NCBI GenBank assembly: GCA_029953675.1
Contig: JAMWBK010000003.1
Location: 3,286,001-3,350,000 of the forward strand
Length of the DNA: 64,000 nucleotides
Origin: Rhodosorus marinus
Taxonomy: Eukaryota > Rhodophyta > Stylonematophyceae > Stylonematales > Stylonemataceae
Direction of reading: 5' to 3'
Shown here: positions 10,952-21,190 of the stretch, piece by piece
Position numbering within the stretch: the stretch's first letter is position 1
Layout: every line of letters begins with the position of its first letter
Notes under the pieces: generated by a model
Database searches by the model: none
Told to the model about the DNA's origin: nothing
What the model saw: only the letters and a program-made list of their open reading frames with translations
Made by a program: the position numbers and the translations under genes

Positions 10952-12332
10952 GAGACCTTACTTCCAGGAGCTCTTTTTGCGAAGGTGAAGTCCACTCAGA
11001 GTTTCAGTCGTTTTGCCATATCCTGGGCAGGTGTATTGTCGCCATACCCGACAACAGCCTCTCAATATCATCGATTGAATTAGATAGGCACGCTAGCCGA
11101 CTTGCTTTGTCTCTATCGGACGAGCGTGTCTGGGTGGTTGACGCTGAGAGCGGAAGCATTTTGGCGGATATCTGTCACGAAGGGTTGAAGGTAGAAGCAT
11201 GAAGCTGCCGCATAGGAAAACGTCGCTTATATGTTGCCCAAACTGACGGCGGCCTTTCTCATGCTATTGCAGGTGTTAGCAGCTGGATTCTCCGACAACG
11301 GTGAGCTGTGGTCCAGTTGTGTTGACAACTCTGCGAACCTCTGCATCTGCTATATATACGATGGCGGAGACTTTAGCTTGAAGAGAAAGGTTGTTCATTC
11401 TATCCATCCTGGATGAGGACAATGATTGCATGGCTGATGATTTGGGATGATATCTTCTGCCAGATTCTATTGCCTAGGACAGAAGCTTTGTCTATCGAAG
11501 TGGCTCCAAGAGGTGATAGTGTACTCCTGAAAAAGTTCCACGATGGAGCAATGCATCTGGAGTTGCGATCCCTAGAGGAACTGCCCAAGCTTCGGACCGA
11601 ATGGAGTCGAAAGCTAGGTTTTGACGGTGTACTATCCACCAGAGTCCTCTGGTCCCGAGACAGAACTTATCTGACGGCGGGGGTTGGTGCTAGTAAGAAG
11701 AATGCTGCCGTGAGCTATGCAGTCGGGCCTAAGTCCAAAAAGGAAGTTTGAGTTCTGACTCGTTAGGTTGACGTGATCCCCTCGGAATATGGAGCTAGGT
11801 TACTGTACTCAGTGCACAGACTGGGGAAGTTGTTTTCCTTGCTAAGACGGATTCCATACCTGTCAGCGTTGACCTGGACGAGAGCAACGGACGAGTTGTT
11901 TCAGGGTGCTTGGACAGGAAGATTAGGGTATTCGACTTGAATACCGAGGAAAAGGTGAACATCCTTGTGCTAGATTGGTTGACTATTTCATCAACATTGG
12001 ATTAGCCGCTAATAGTGGATTTCTGAGGGATTTGCGCTTCCCAGTTTTGCGAGTTAGATTCTGGCCTTCTAACGGGGTTGACTGCTGCGGTCCGGTTTTC
12101 TGGCGACGGTGGGGTGGTCCTTTCGGGCTGCGGGACAACGATGAGATTGTGGGTTATTTCAAAGAATGGAAATACACCATCTCAGAAGGATTCGAACAGA
12201 TTCGTAGACCTCAGTTCGGGTGGCGTAACGCCCAGGGGTAGCATGAGAAGCATAGATCTAGATAAGCGGACAGGGACAATAGCTGCGTTGTTCCCTGGAG
12301 GAGTTACCATATGGAAGTCGCGGTCAAAATGA
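10865..12332 (+). CDS. WD40-repeat beta-propeller protein (6 exons)
   Basis: Scaffold-type protein; partner unknown. Exons 10865-10947, 11031-11190, 11273-11389, 11464-11745, 11820-11954 and 12054-12332 join in one frame (1056 nt, 351 aa), introns 72-99 nt. Repeat blades are recognisable by the S-x-D/N...x-x-V/I-x-V/L-W/F-D/V pattern: ALSLSDERVWVVDAESGSI, DNGELWSSCVDNSANLCIC, SNGRVVSGCLDRKIRVFDL, GDGGVVLSGCGTTMRLWVI, and TIAALFPGGVTIWKS at the C-terminus. Canonical GH and WD dipeptides are mostly degenerate. No signal peptide or other domain. The ATG at 10865 is the first in its exon, but the frame is open upstream into the membrane-protein exon, so a larger fused product is possible. Confidence 0.75.
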
Positions 12333-12765
12333 GATCAGAGGAGGGGAGGGTTAGATCCTGCTGAATGTAGAACGCCTTTTCAGGACGCCAAGAATAGGGA
12401 TCGACCAGTCAACAGTGACGCGTTCGGTCCTCTGACTGGAAATCGCTCTAGCCTGGGAACCTCTCATGGCTTAGAAGGGTCTAGAGGATAAAGCACGAGT
12501 AGTGCGCGCCGAACGATACATGTAAACTTGTCAAAGAATTCATCGATCGACGCGAGCGAAGCAGCAGCACTACATGCGTGCAATTTCGAAAGTAAATTAG
12601 AACTATATGAGTTCGATATGACCGTGACCATGACCATGATTTGCAATTAACCACGTGCAGAAGCACGTGGTTATATCCCTAAAACATCTTCTTAGGCCCG
12701 GGCCAATTCGGTTGCCAAGACCCTCGACTTTTTGGAGGTTAAGTTGATCCGTACCCGGGAGGTGG
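12333..12765. other. Intergenic spacer between gene island and retroelement zone
   Basis: No gene. It holds a perfect 11-bp hairpin (12648-12658 and 12663-12673, loop AGAA) whose arms contain CACGTG. To the right begin family C retroelement remains. Confidence 0.4.
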
Positions 12766-12814
12766 ATGCCAGCATGCCCTCGTCGTTGGAAAGCCTATGC
12801 TGAGGGCTACGCAA

Positions 12815-13893
12815 TCACTAACCGTAAGCTTTACTGGGCAGCTGCCTACTGCAGCGTATCACTATTTCTACTACTATCTAGGGAAAAGCTTATGCTAACC
12901 CCGCTACCGGGGTCTCATGCTACGTTCAAAAGAAAAAACAGGGACCAGTGGATTCGCCAACTGGTCCACTCGCAGAGCGCCTATCGCTATCTCCGCGTTC
13001 CCCTGCCATAATTTCCGGTTGATCTGAGCCCGAACATCGCTCAGTTCAAGGCTCAGGCAACAAATGCTTTTGCAGCTATCTCGTAGAAATTCTTGGGCCG
13101 TTTGTCCTGTACGCCCAAAGCTCTCGATCGCCAATGGGAATGAACTTGTCTTCTGGCTTCTCCACTGACATAGACTCTTTGTAATGTGCAATTTTCCACC
13201 TCCACGCTCTTTTCGCTGCATATCTGTTCTCTGACCCACTCCGATTCACGTATTTCTCCTGCACTGGCGATGTGACCGTCACATTCAGTGCATACCTTTG
13301 GAACGTCCTGGGATGAGTGGCAATGATATCCGGTCTTAGTCGGTAGTTCTCTAAGTACCCCTCCGGTTCTTGCTTAATGTCGATGAAATTCCAGCGATTC
13401 AGCCATCGCGCCGGCTCCATACAGATTTCGTCGTGCCTTCGCTGCCATAGTCCCGTCGATGTTGGGCAGTGGTGAAACCTTTGTACGCCTTTAGTACCAT
13501 GACTACTACCACAACTAGTACACTTCGCGAACGTCCGTATTCCGGGTATCGGCAAACCCAACAGCTGTCGTACATTCACTTGCGCTGTACTCAGTATTTT
13601 CGGCGCGAGCGTCGGCATTTCCCGTAACCACACTCCTGATCCAGCTCCGGCTGCTGACCGAATTCTGGCCCGATCTTCAGCCGAGATTTAGTTCCGTGGG
13701 ATACCAGTCTCTGGAAAGCTGCATGGTGTGCCTCTCTGGAGAAGGTTTGTTGAATGGAACCATGTTTCCATGCTGGGGGATCGGCTTCTTCTGCTCCTGG
13801 GGCGGCTTCGATTCTCTGCCTCAGGGTGGCCAAGTTCTTGATTCGCTCTGGGACCTTTGGGCGCAGTTTGCGTTGTGTTGCTGCTGCAGACAC
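12815..13893 (-). pseudogene. Family C retroelement fragment: zinc knuckle plus endonuclease C-terminus
   Basis: Minus strand, broken by frameshifts. The frame at 13633-13076 has a CCHC knuckle (CTSCGSSHGTKGVQRFHHC), then RRHDE, then the nuclease core LRPDIIATHP...YALNVTVTSP, then YAAKRAWRWK. A shifted frame at 13239-12904 gives the family C-terminal end NPLVPVFSFERSMRPR and stop. Downstream (12820-12850) lies the 3-prime UTR with its GGCAGCTGCC palindrome. Compared with the intact relative at 60,244 the copy lacks the reverse transcriptase: it is 5-prime truncated and joins the inverted repeat at about 13,750. Confidence 0.85.
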
Positions 13894-14376
13894 GCGGATT
13901 TGGTCAGCAAGCTGTGCTGTCGACCTTTGGATTCTCCTCAGTGTGTGTGTGTCTGCAGGTACCTCTGAAGATGATTGCTCTTGGACCTCGGTGAGATATG
14001 GCCATTCCCCGTTATTACCTTTGAAAGTTTCGCACCAGGCCGAGTAGGAGGCCGCAGGAGGATCGCTAGGCCGCAGGAGGATCGCCTTCTACTCGGCCTG
14101 GTGCGAAACTTTCAAAGGTAATAACGGGGAATGGCCATATCTCACGGAGGTCCAATAGCAATCATCTTCAGAGGTACCTGCAGACACACACACACTGAGA
14201 AGAATGCAAAGGTCGACAGCACAGCTTCCTGACCAATTTCGCGCGTCTGCAGCAGCAACACACGCAAACTGCGCCCAAAGGTCCCAGAGCGAATCAAGAA
14301 CTTGGCCACCCTGAGGCAGAGAATCGAAGCCGCCCCAGGAGCAGAAGAAGCCGATCCCCCAGCGAAACATGGTTCC
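13757..14376. repeat. Large inverted repeat, about 290-bp arms, 40-bp spacer
   Basis: Arm 1 13757-14047 and arm 2 14089-14376 are reverse complements with only a few differences (for example GAACCATGTTTC near both outer ends, and ACCTGCAGACACACACAC inside). The spacer 14048-14088 contains a 19-bp direct repeat (AGGCCGCAGGAGGATCGC). The arms are family C coding sequence upstream of the zinc knuckle. A transcript through it would fold into a long hairpin. Confidence 0.85.
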
Positions 14377-15030
14377 ATTCCTAGAACTGAGCGATATAAG
14401 ATCGCAGATGAACCGGCAACTTTGGCGAGGTAATGCGGAGATAGCGCTAGGCGCTTTGCGCGTAGACCAGTTGGAGAATCCACTGGTGCTCGTTTTTTCT
14501 TTAGAACGTAGCATGAGACCCCAGTAGCGGGGTACGAGTAAGTATTCCCCTAGATAGCGATAGAAGTAGTGTTACTCTGCAGTAGGCAGCTGCCCAGTAA
14601 AGCTCACGATTACGTTAGTCTGGGGTAAATTGCTCACTACAAGGAAGCGATGGTGATCGAGAAACCGGATGACAAGTTCATCCCGATAGCGATAGAGACG
14701 TTTGGGCGTACGGGGCAAATGGCACAAGAGTTTCTCCGCGACAGCTGCAAACACTTACTGCACAGGAGTGAGGAGCTGAGATATGCAGGATCGCAGATGA
14801 ACCGGCAACTATGGCGAGGTAATGCAGAGATAGCACTAGGCGCTTTGCGCGTGGACCAGTTGGAGAATCCGCTCGTGCCTGTTTTTTCTTTTGAACGTAG
14901 CATGAGACCCCGGTAGCGGGGTTCCAGTAAGTGTCTCCCTAGATAGGATTAGACGTAGTGTTGCGCTGCAGTAGGCAGCGGCCCAGTAAAGCTTACGGTT
15001 ACGTTAGTCTGAGATTTTGGACGGCCATAT
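14376..15030 (+). pseudogene. Two family C 3-prime ends in a row
   Basis: 14400-14526 encodes NRQLWRGNAEIALGALRVDQ to the terminal SMRPQ; 14650-14916 repeats the same end with 60 more residues upstream (VIEKPDDKFIPIAIETFGR) and ends SFERSMRPR. Each is followed by the 3-prime UTR (TAGGCAGC...CCCAGTAAAGCT) and one TTACGTTAGTCTG tail unit (14,610 and 15,002). These are independently 5-prime-truncated insertions, or one duplicated. Confidence 0.8.
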
Positions 15031-15071
15031 TTGTGGAAAACAACGGTAAAAGTTTATAAGCAGTTACACGT

Positions 15072-16157
15072 ATGATTGTGAAGGAGGTACGCGGGGCGTA
15101 CCCCGAACCTCTTGTGATCCCGGGCCCACACCCCTCAAGTACACGGGAAATGGAGAACGGGCAGCAGCAGCATATAGGAGCAGAACAGGACGCAGAGATG
15201 AAAGCAGAAAACAGAGCAGAGGGGCAGGGGGCAGTCGACCCAGCTGCCGCCTTTCCCCACCAGCTGCACAGCTACGACCGGTGCTACCAAGCCCTGGGAA
15301 TTGGCGAGACTGACATCGTCGACTTTTACCAGGCAGTCTTCAACCTTTACTCGCGGATAAATTGTGCTAAAGAACTGCAAGAAGTAGCAGCCCGTCTGAA
15401 CGAGCTAGCCAAAAAACAGCACATGTGGCAAGGTGGACCAGCCACAACGACCTCGCCTCAACCCGCGGAGCAGCACCTGTGGACGGCGGCAGTCAATCAA
15501 TATGCGCCAGAACCGATCAGCAATCAACTTCCGGAGGGGACAGGTGTCCTAGCCTCAGTGGACTATGCCACGGCCGTCCCTGTCATGGGGACCAGCAGCA
15601 CACGGCCAACGTACGCTCAGCGCACCGTCGAAAATACTCCAGCTCGAGCATCAAAGGCTCAACTGCGACCAGCAGGACGCACAGGCCCACAGACCCAGCA
15701 GGCAGCACTGCGACAGCTGCACGCCACAGAGGGAGGGTCCTCCTGGGGACCTGAGACCAAACCGGTGCTGGCGACCCTGAGGAATGTAAAACCGCCACGG
15801 CTGGACGAGGTAGTCCCGTCGGACTTCACCATGGTTCTTTGCAGAGCCTTGGGGATTCCGAGCTCTTATGTGGCGCACGTGGACTTCATCGCTTCACACG
15901 CGTGCTTACTATGCCATCCGGACGCGATTCCGATTCTACAAAGCGCCATCTCTCGGGGCGTTTTCAGGACGGGGATTTTCGGATCGTTCACCCAGAGATA
16001 TCCCGATCGGCAAGTGAGTCTCTACACGAGACAGGCGCTGGATACAGACAACCTGCTGGGCTATAATGAACGTCAGCAGATTGCCCCAGCGAACAGAGAT
16101 GCACCGACTACTCGAAACCGCCCTGGAGCACCCTCCCCGCCAATGGAACCCAGCTGA
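15072..16157 (+). CDS. Family C retrotransposon ORF1 (no ORF2 follows)
   Basis: 361 aa, starting MIVKEVRGAYPEP; the upstream bases contain GTTACGTTAG, the family C tail, so the element inserted next to an older 3-prime end. The N-terminal third is Gln/Ala rich; residues about 60-110 (SYDRCYQALGIGETDIVDFY) look helical; residues about 235-335 are the best conserved block among copies (PRLDEVVPSDF, LCRALGIPSSYVAHVDFIAS, ACLLCHPDAIPILQSAISRG, GIFGSFTQRY, LDTDNLLGY). ORF1 proteins of non-LTR elements usually bind element RNA; that is an inference here, no RRM or zinc finger is certain. The copy is cut at 16,157, before the usual ORF1 end and without ORF2. Confidence 0.7.
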   Translation: MIVKEVRGAYPEPLVIPGPHPSSTREMENGQQQHIGAEQDAEMKAENRAEGQGAVDPAAAFPHQLHSYDRCYQALGIGETDIVDFYQAVFNLYSRINCAKELQEVAARLNELAKKQHMWQGGPATTTSPQPAEQHLWTAAVNQYAPEPISNQLPEGTGVLASVDYATAVPVMGTSSTRPTYAQRTVENTPARASKAQLRPAGRTGPQTQQAALRQLHATEGGSSWGPETKPVLATLRNVKPPRLDEVVPSDFTMVLCRALGIPSSYVAHVDFIASHACLLCHPDAIPILQSAISRGVFRTGIFGSFTQRYPDRQVSLYTRQALDTDNLLGYNERQQIAPANRDAPTTRNRPGAPSPPMEPS

Positions 16158-16189
16158 TGCGAGCGATGAATCTCTCCTGGGACTGATCT

Positions 16190-17070
16190 AAATCGGAATT
16201 TCGCAGCAGTTACAAAGTGTACTCCAACTCTATCGAAAAAAACCAGAGGCCAACTTTTTCCAAAATACCCCCCCTACCCCAAAATCCGCTTTCACGTTTT
16301 TCTGCGTTTTCAGCAAATCTCTCTCACCCCTCTTTCATTCTTCATTCAGCCCAGGAATATACAACTAAATAAATTTATTTTGATTGTCCACGCGCCTTAA
16401 CCAGAAAATGAACATCCTACTGGACGTCAATCCCATTGCGAGAACCAATCACTTCTTTACCCCTCTCAAAAGTTTTTGTTGACATCCCCGAAGCCCTCGA
16501 GAGCTCTCAGAGTGCAACGTGTACGCCAAATGGGAATAACGATTGACGACGGCCAGGGAGTTCGTGGAACATCCCCGAAGCCGGCGAGACCTAACAGAAT
16601 GCAAAGTGTACTCCAAATGGAAATTTCAAAACAACTACAAAGTGAACTCCAAATCGGAATTTCACAACAGTTACAAAGCCAACTCCAAATAGTAATTTCA
16701 CAACAGTTACAAAGCGAACTCCAAATCGTAATTTCACAACAGTTACAAAGCCAACTCCAAATCGGAACTTCACAAGGGAGCTACAAAGTGTGTTCCAAAT
16801 CCATCGAAAAAAACGAGAAGCCAACTTTTTCTAAAATACCCCCCCTACACCAAAATCCCATTCGCGTTTTTTCAGCGTTTTCAGCAAATCTCTCTTACCC
16901 CTCTTTCTTTCTTCGTTCAGGCTGGAAATATTGAATTAAATAAATTTATTTTTATTATTCATGCTAAATATCCAGAAAACGAACACCCTACTAGACGTCC
17001 ATCCTACTACGAGAACCAATCACTTTTTTACCCCTCCCTAGAAAGTTTTTTATTGAGCTACCCATCACAC
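16190..17070 (+). repeat. Long direct repeat flanking a 36-bp tandem repeat array
   Basis: 16200-16480 and 16785-17065 are diverged direct copies: both contain TATCGAAAAAAA/CATCGAAAAAAA, AAAATACCCCCCCTAC, TTTTCAGCAAATCTCTCT, ACCCCTCTTTC, TAAATAAATTTATTTT, and GAGAACCAATCACTT. Between them, about 16610-16790, a unit of about 36 bp (ACTCCAAATCGGAATTTCAC plus AACAGTTACAAAGC) is repeated around five times. A 152-codon ORF passes through (QLQSELQIGIS repeats) but is a by-product of the unit length being a multiple of 3. Confidence 0.8.
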
Positions 17071-17408
17071 GAAATACATTCTTGTTTGGTACCTGAAATT
17101 CAATTTTATCAGTCACTATAGAATATACATCAATCAATCAGAAGATTTGTTTTTTTTACTGAGTTTTACTAAAATGGCCACGGGATAGTATGGCTTCGGA
17201 GAAGAGCAACTAAAAGCTTGGAAAGAAGTAGTCCAGCCCAAAGGGCAGTGGCGAGCGGCATACTACAAGAGGATCGCTAGAGGGTACGGCCTTTAAACAA
17301 GAAACGGCGCGAGATATTGAACCGAATAATCACGGTGGTATTTCCGTAGCCGCTGCAAACGGAGGAGGTCGATGACGATGAACGTTTTAAGTGGGGGTGG
17401 GCTGGACG

Positions 17409-17417
17409 CTATATAAG
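17409..17417 (+). promoter_or_regulatory. TATA box of the RTX-repeat gene
   Basis: CTATATAAG stands about 170 bp before the start codon at 17584, in a stretch without competing ATGs in a good context. Transcription would be expected to start about 30 bp downstream, near 17440. Supported by sequence only. Confidence 0.5.
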
Positions 17418-17583
17418 CCCTGAGCGTTGGCAACACAGGGAGAGAAGCGCGGGGGAGGGCTTTCTAGGGAGCAGAATGTTGGTTCTACTAGCATAGCCTG
17501 ATGCGCATAAGACTGATGCTCTAAATAATTTGAGAAGCTTCTAGTAAAACCACGCGGGGATAGATTAACGTTGGGTCTGAGAC

Positions 17584-19356
17584 ATGTACAGCGTTTCATG
17601 GGTTTTTCTTATTTTTGGCGGAGTGTTGTGGGCTGAGCGCGTGGGAGGTGTCTCTACGGGAATAGGAGATCTGACTTCAATTAGGCAGAAAGTGTCAAAC
17701 TGTGAGAGCGAGCTTCTTAAGACTCAGTATGTGCGATCCTTCGATAAGAAATGCAGTGATCTCCTTGACAACAAGAGCAAGGTACTCGGTCGGGTGTGCT
17801 TTACAACGAACAAGGGCAACGACATAAAGCCGCTCAAGGTCAAATTTGAGGCAGCTTCTGGAAGTCGTCTGAAGGAGGTGAGTGTTGGTGCATATTCCAA
17901 CTGTGGGCTCGTGCCAGACGGCAACAAGAAGTTCACAAAGACGGAGAAGCTGTCGTCGGTCAAAAAGCACTCGATTCTGCTCCGTACAGAGAGCATAGTT
18001 GCGAACCGAAACTGTTGCGAGAGAGAGCTCTGTCTTGTCGTCGCCGCTAGGGTGATCAAGTCGAACGGAACCTCCAAGGACGTTGAGCCCGATGCAGTCT
18101 GTCCTGTCAAAGGCCCCGGAAAAGGTGACGGGCATACTTGTCGAGTCATGATGAACTGCGTTAACGTTATTAAAGGCACTAAAGGAGACGACAAGCTCGA
18201 CGGAACAGAGTTTGTCGACTACATCTATGGCTACGGCGGGAATGACCGGCTTCGAGGTTTTGGAGCGAACGATAAGCTGTTCGGAGGAGACGGAGATGAT
18301 CGGATATTTGCTGGAGAAGGTGACGATCGCGTCTACCTTGGCGATGGTGACGATGCGGCGATTGGAGACCCAGGGGACGACGTCATCTTCGGTGGCGACG
18401 GTAACGACAGGATTGATGGTCAGGAAGGGGATGACTTTCTCTACGGTGAGGGCGGGTACGACACTCTGTACGGCGGAGAAGGAAAGGATAATCTGTACGG
18501 CGGTGATGAAGACGATAGGCTTTACGGAGGCGACGACGATGATATTCTACGAGGAGGCGACTACCGCGACATTTTGAACGGTGGAGACGGCGACGATGAT
18601 TTGAACGGAGACGCGGACGAGGATGTTCTACGCGGGGACGACGGGAACGATGTTCTCCGAGACAGTGATAAGGATTCGGTGGCTGGCTACGCTAGCAACG
18701 CACTCTACGGAGGCGATGGGAACGATGATTTGAGGGACACCGCGGATAACAGCAAACTCGACGGTGGGAATGGAAACGACAACCTTGTAGGTGGCGGATC
18801 TCAGTTCGGAGGAAAAGGAAAGGACAAGCTTAGCGCGGGTGGGTATGGCGGCTTGTATCAGTCGGGAGGTAAGTGTGCGACCCCGGAGATCAGCGAACGA
18901 GATCTGCAGAAAGATTTGAACTCAGCTCGACCTTTTTTTGTTCGCGGCAGGTCCTGGAGATGATTTCATATCCAATGATGGGGGAAACTTTTACAGAGAT
19001 GTGACTCTGGAAATCCGCGGTGATGACGGTGATGATACAATCGATATTACTGCTTTTGTTAATCCGAAGAATGTCTATGGAGGTAACGGGATTATTGAGT
19101 CTTTGAGCGGGTTCATGAATCGCCCTCTTACCGTGGTTTTGGAATGATTGGATTAGGTGAGGGAGATGATGAAATCAACTTTCGGGGTTTTTCTGACAGC
19201 ATTCTGGGGGAGAAGAGTAAGGTGTTCGGCGAGGCTGGCAATGACGACATAACCGCGAGCTGGGTCATTTACAACAACGACTATTACCTCGAACATATCG
19301 CATTTTTTGGCGGACCTGGAGAGGATACGCTAAACGGGAAGCCGCTCACTACTTAG
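17584..19356 (+). CDS. Secreted protein with RTX-type calcium-binding repeats (3 exons)
   Basis: Exons 17584-18868, 18951-19082 and 19157-19356 join in frame (1617 nt, 538 aa). Residues 1-18 are a signal peptide ([18 protein letters not shown]). Residues about 25-200 are a cysteine-bearing domain of no known family. From about 205 to 500 run some two dozen nonapeptide repeats of the form GGxGxDxLx ([36 protein letters not shown]), the parallel beta-roll fold that binds Ca2+ in bacterial haemolysins, proteases and S-layers. Repeats continue in exons 2 and 3 ([30 protein letters not shown]), which supports the joins. No catalytic domain and no pore-forming domain is visible, so it is more likely an extracellular-matrix or adhesive protein than a toxin. 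True spliceosomal introns of 82 and 74 nt rule out bacterial contamination; the repeats may be of bacterial origin. A TATA box lies upstream. Confidence 0.88.
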
Positions 19357-19528
19357 CATCCAAGCATCGCCGCACGGTTGGCATCCCCGCGGTCCGTGTC
19401 ATATAGCAAACGACACTGAACTAGTTTGGCCTAGTTTGACAATATGCAAGACTGTTCACGTGGACAACCCTTAACTTGAATACGTTTCATCCGCGACTGA
19501 TAGTACGTTGTTGAGTTTCGGAACGCCT

Positions 19529-20160
19529 TCAACACAGCGTCTCGCGGACGCACGTATTGGAAGCAAGATCAACGGATGTGGCTCGGCGGCTGTCGTCACT
19601 GGTGATCACCAGGACGGCTACTCCGCGTTCATCGTTTTGGAAGTCCCCGCCGGGTGAAGGCCTTTCACGTCCGATTTCCAGACAACTAGCAGGGGCTGTC
19701 AAACCTGTGGCGGAAGCTAGCAGGGAGGTTCTGTTCAACTTCATCAGCTGAAAACAAAGCTGAATATGCACTCCTTTTAGTTTTTGCGAATGAATGAATG
19801 GCCCTTTTATTCTATTATGAAAAGGTGACCGACGTTGGTTGGTCGCTTCTTCCCAATTGAAAACTCCCTCCTCAACCCCCCCGGGATCCGCCTCCTTTCA
19901 AGCACAACGAAGGGAAAGAGCTTCTCACGTCATATCGGTTTCACTAGCAAAATACCACCTACGTTGATCTTGCGGTTCCTACCCCTCAATCTAGTGGTTA
20001 TCTCGCGGCTGCGGGGGAGCACCGTGGATCTGCCGCCACCAGTATGGAAACAGATCAAATGTGCGATGGCTTTGTCTTCCCCAGGTGTCGTGCTTCGGCA
20101 CTAGCACATCGCTTGGGACCCCTGATCATTGAGTGCTATGCGTTTGCGTGGAAGGACTCT
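19529..20160. pseudogene. Degenerate family B fragments in opposite orientations
   Basis: 19556-19690 matches the minus-strand family B nuclease region (GATCAACG...GTGGCTCGGCGGCTGTCGTC resembles 22,940-23,060). 19950-20135 is the same region on the plus strand (LRFLPLNL, then a decayed QIKCAMALSSPGV). GAATGAATGAATGG at 19791 is a family B tail. Both pieces have stops and indels. Confidence 0.65.
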
Positions 20161-20340
20161 GTTGGCTCTCACTAGAACGAGAATCGACGGAAGGATACGC
20201 GTAGAAATGATTGGCGCAGACGGCGAAAACTACGAACTTGCGAGAGCCGGGAATCCCACGTGAACATACAACTACTTTTGAAAGGGGAGAAAGGGGGGGG
20301 GAAGGCGCGCGCGGGTGTTAATAACCAATCATGAGGGTTA

Positions 20341-20530
20341 GCAGAACATTATGGCAACGTAACGCAGCGCTTGCGCTTGGGGCCTTCCCCGTCGACCATC
20401 TGGACAATCCACTAGTCCGTCTGTTTCCTTTTGAACGGAGCATGAGACCGTTGGTAGTGGGGTTCCCCTGAACTTTTCCATGCCGACGTTGATAGATTTT
20501 GCGCTGAGCTGCGCTAGGCAGCGGCCTGGT
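20341..20530 (+). pseudogene. Degenerate family C 3-prime end
   Basis: LWQRNAALALGAFPVDHLDN then PFERSMRP before TGA corresponds to the family C C-terminus, followed by the UTR GCTAGGCAGCGGCCTGG. Diverged further than the other copies. Confidence 0.7.
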
Positions 20531-21190
20531 AAAAGATGCCGGAAGACTATCGATTGAAGTCTAGTTCCTGGAGGGAGATCTTATCTGGACTTACCGTCGG
20601 GCTGCAACGCAATCCGGCTGCGCAAGCTCCTGTAACTCCGCAGAGAGCTTATGCTGCGCGACTTTCCCGCATCCAGTCGAGCCTCGTTGCTCGCTTCATC
20701 CCGCCCCCCCCCCTACGGCGTTAGAGGTCTTCCTCTCCGCCGAGGCCGCTCTACTTGAAACACATCCGGCATTTCAACTCTGTCAAGCGAATTCTGACCG
20801 CGCATCCTCCCCTCCTAAGACCAGTGCTGCTCCTGATGCTGACATGTCGGCGCCTCACCTAGTCTCCTCCAATCCGCTAACTTTGGACGTACTGAGCCAA
20901 GAGTCCGTTCCAGACAACCCTGTGTCTGCCTTCTCTTGGTGATTTAGTTTCTTCGCTCGCCCGCCCCGTAAGCGTAGGGCGGCTCCTGAGCCCACCGCCG
21001 AGTTGCCTCGACTGGATCCCCACAACGCCTCCCCGACTAGGGGAGGCCTGATATCTGAGTCCTCCTCTGCCGTCGATGCGTCGCCTCGGTCCGTCCTCCC
21101 CATCCACCGGTCTTGGACTTTCTTTTGCAGGAAGTTTCAGAGCACCCTCAATGCTCTCTTCGCTGGCTTTGCTGGCTTTACTGGATTTTC
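20531..21190. other. Unassigned stretch in the retroelement zone
   Basis: Proline-, serine- and arginine-rich ORFs on both strands (for example 20536-20724 plus, 21284-20877 minus) but no motif. It might be the ORF1 region of an unlisted element. Not assigned. Confidence 0.25.

Noticed and set aside
16476-16934. 152-codon ORF with QLQSELQIGIS repeats
   Set aside because: Explained by a 36-bp tandem repeat whose unit is divisible by three; no start context and no non-repeat coding signal.
17584-19356. RTX gene as bacterial contamination or a pore-forming toxin
   Set aside because: Two introns with GT-AG borders and a TATA box show a eukaryotic gene; no hydrophobic pore domain, acylation site region or catalytic domain is present.
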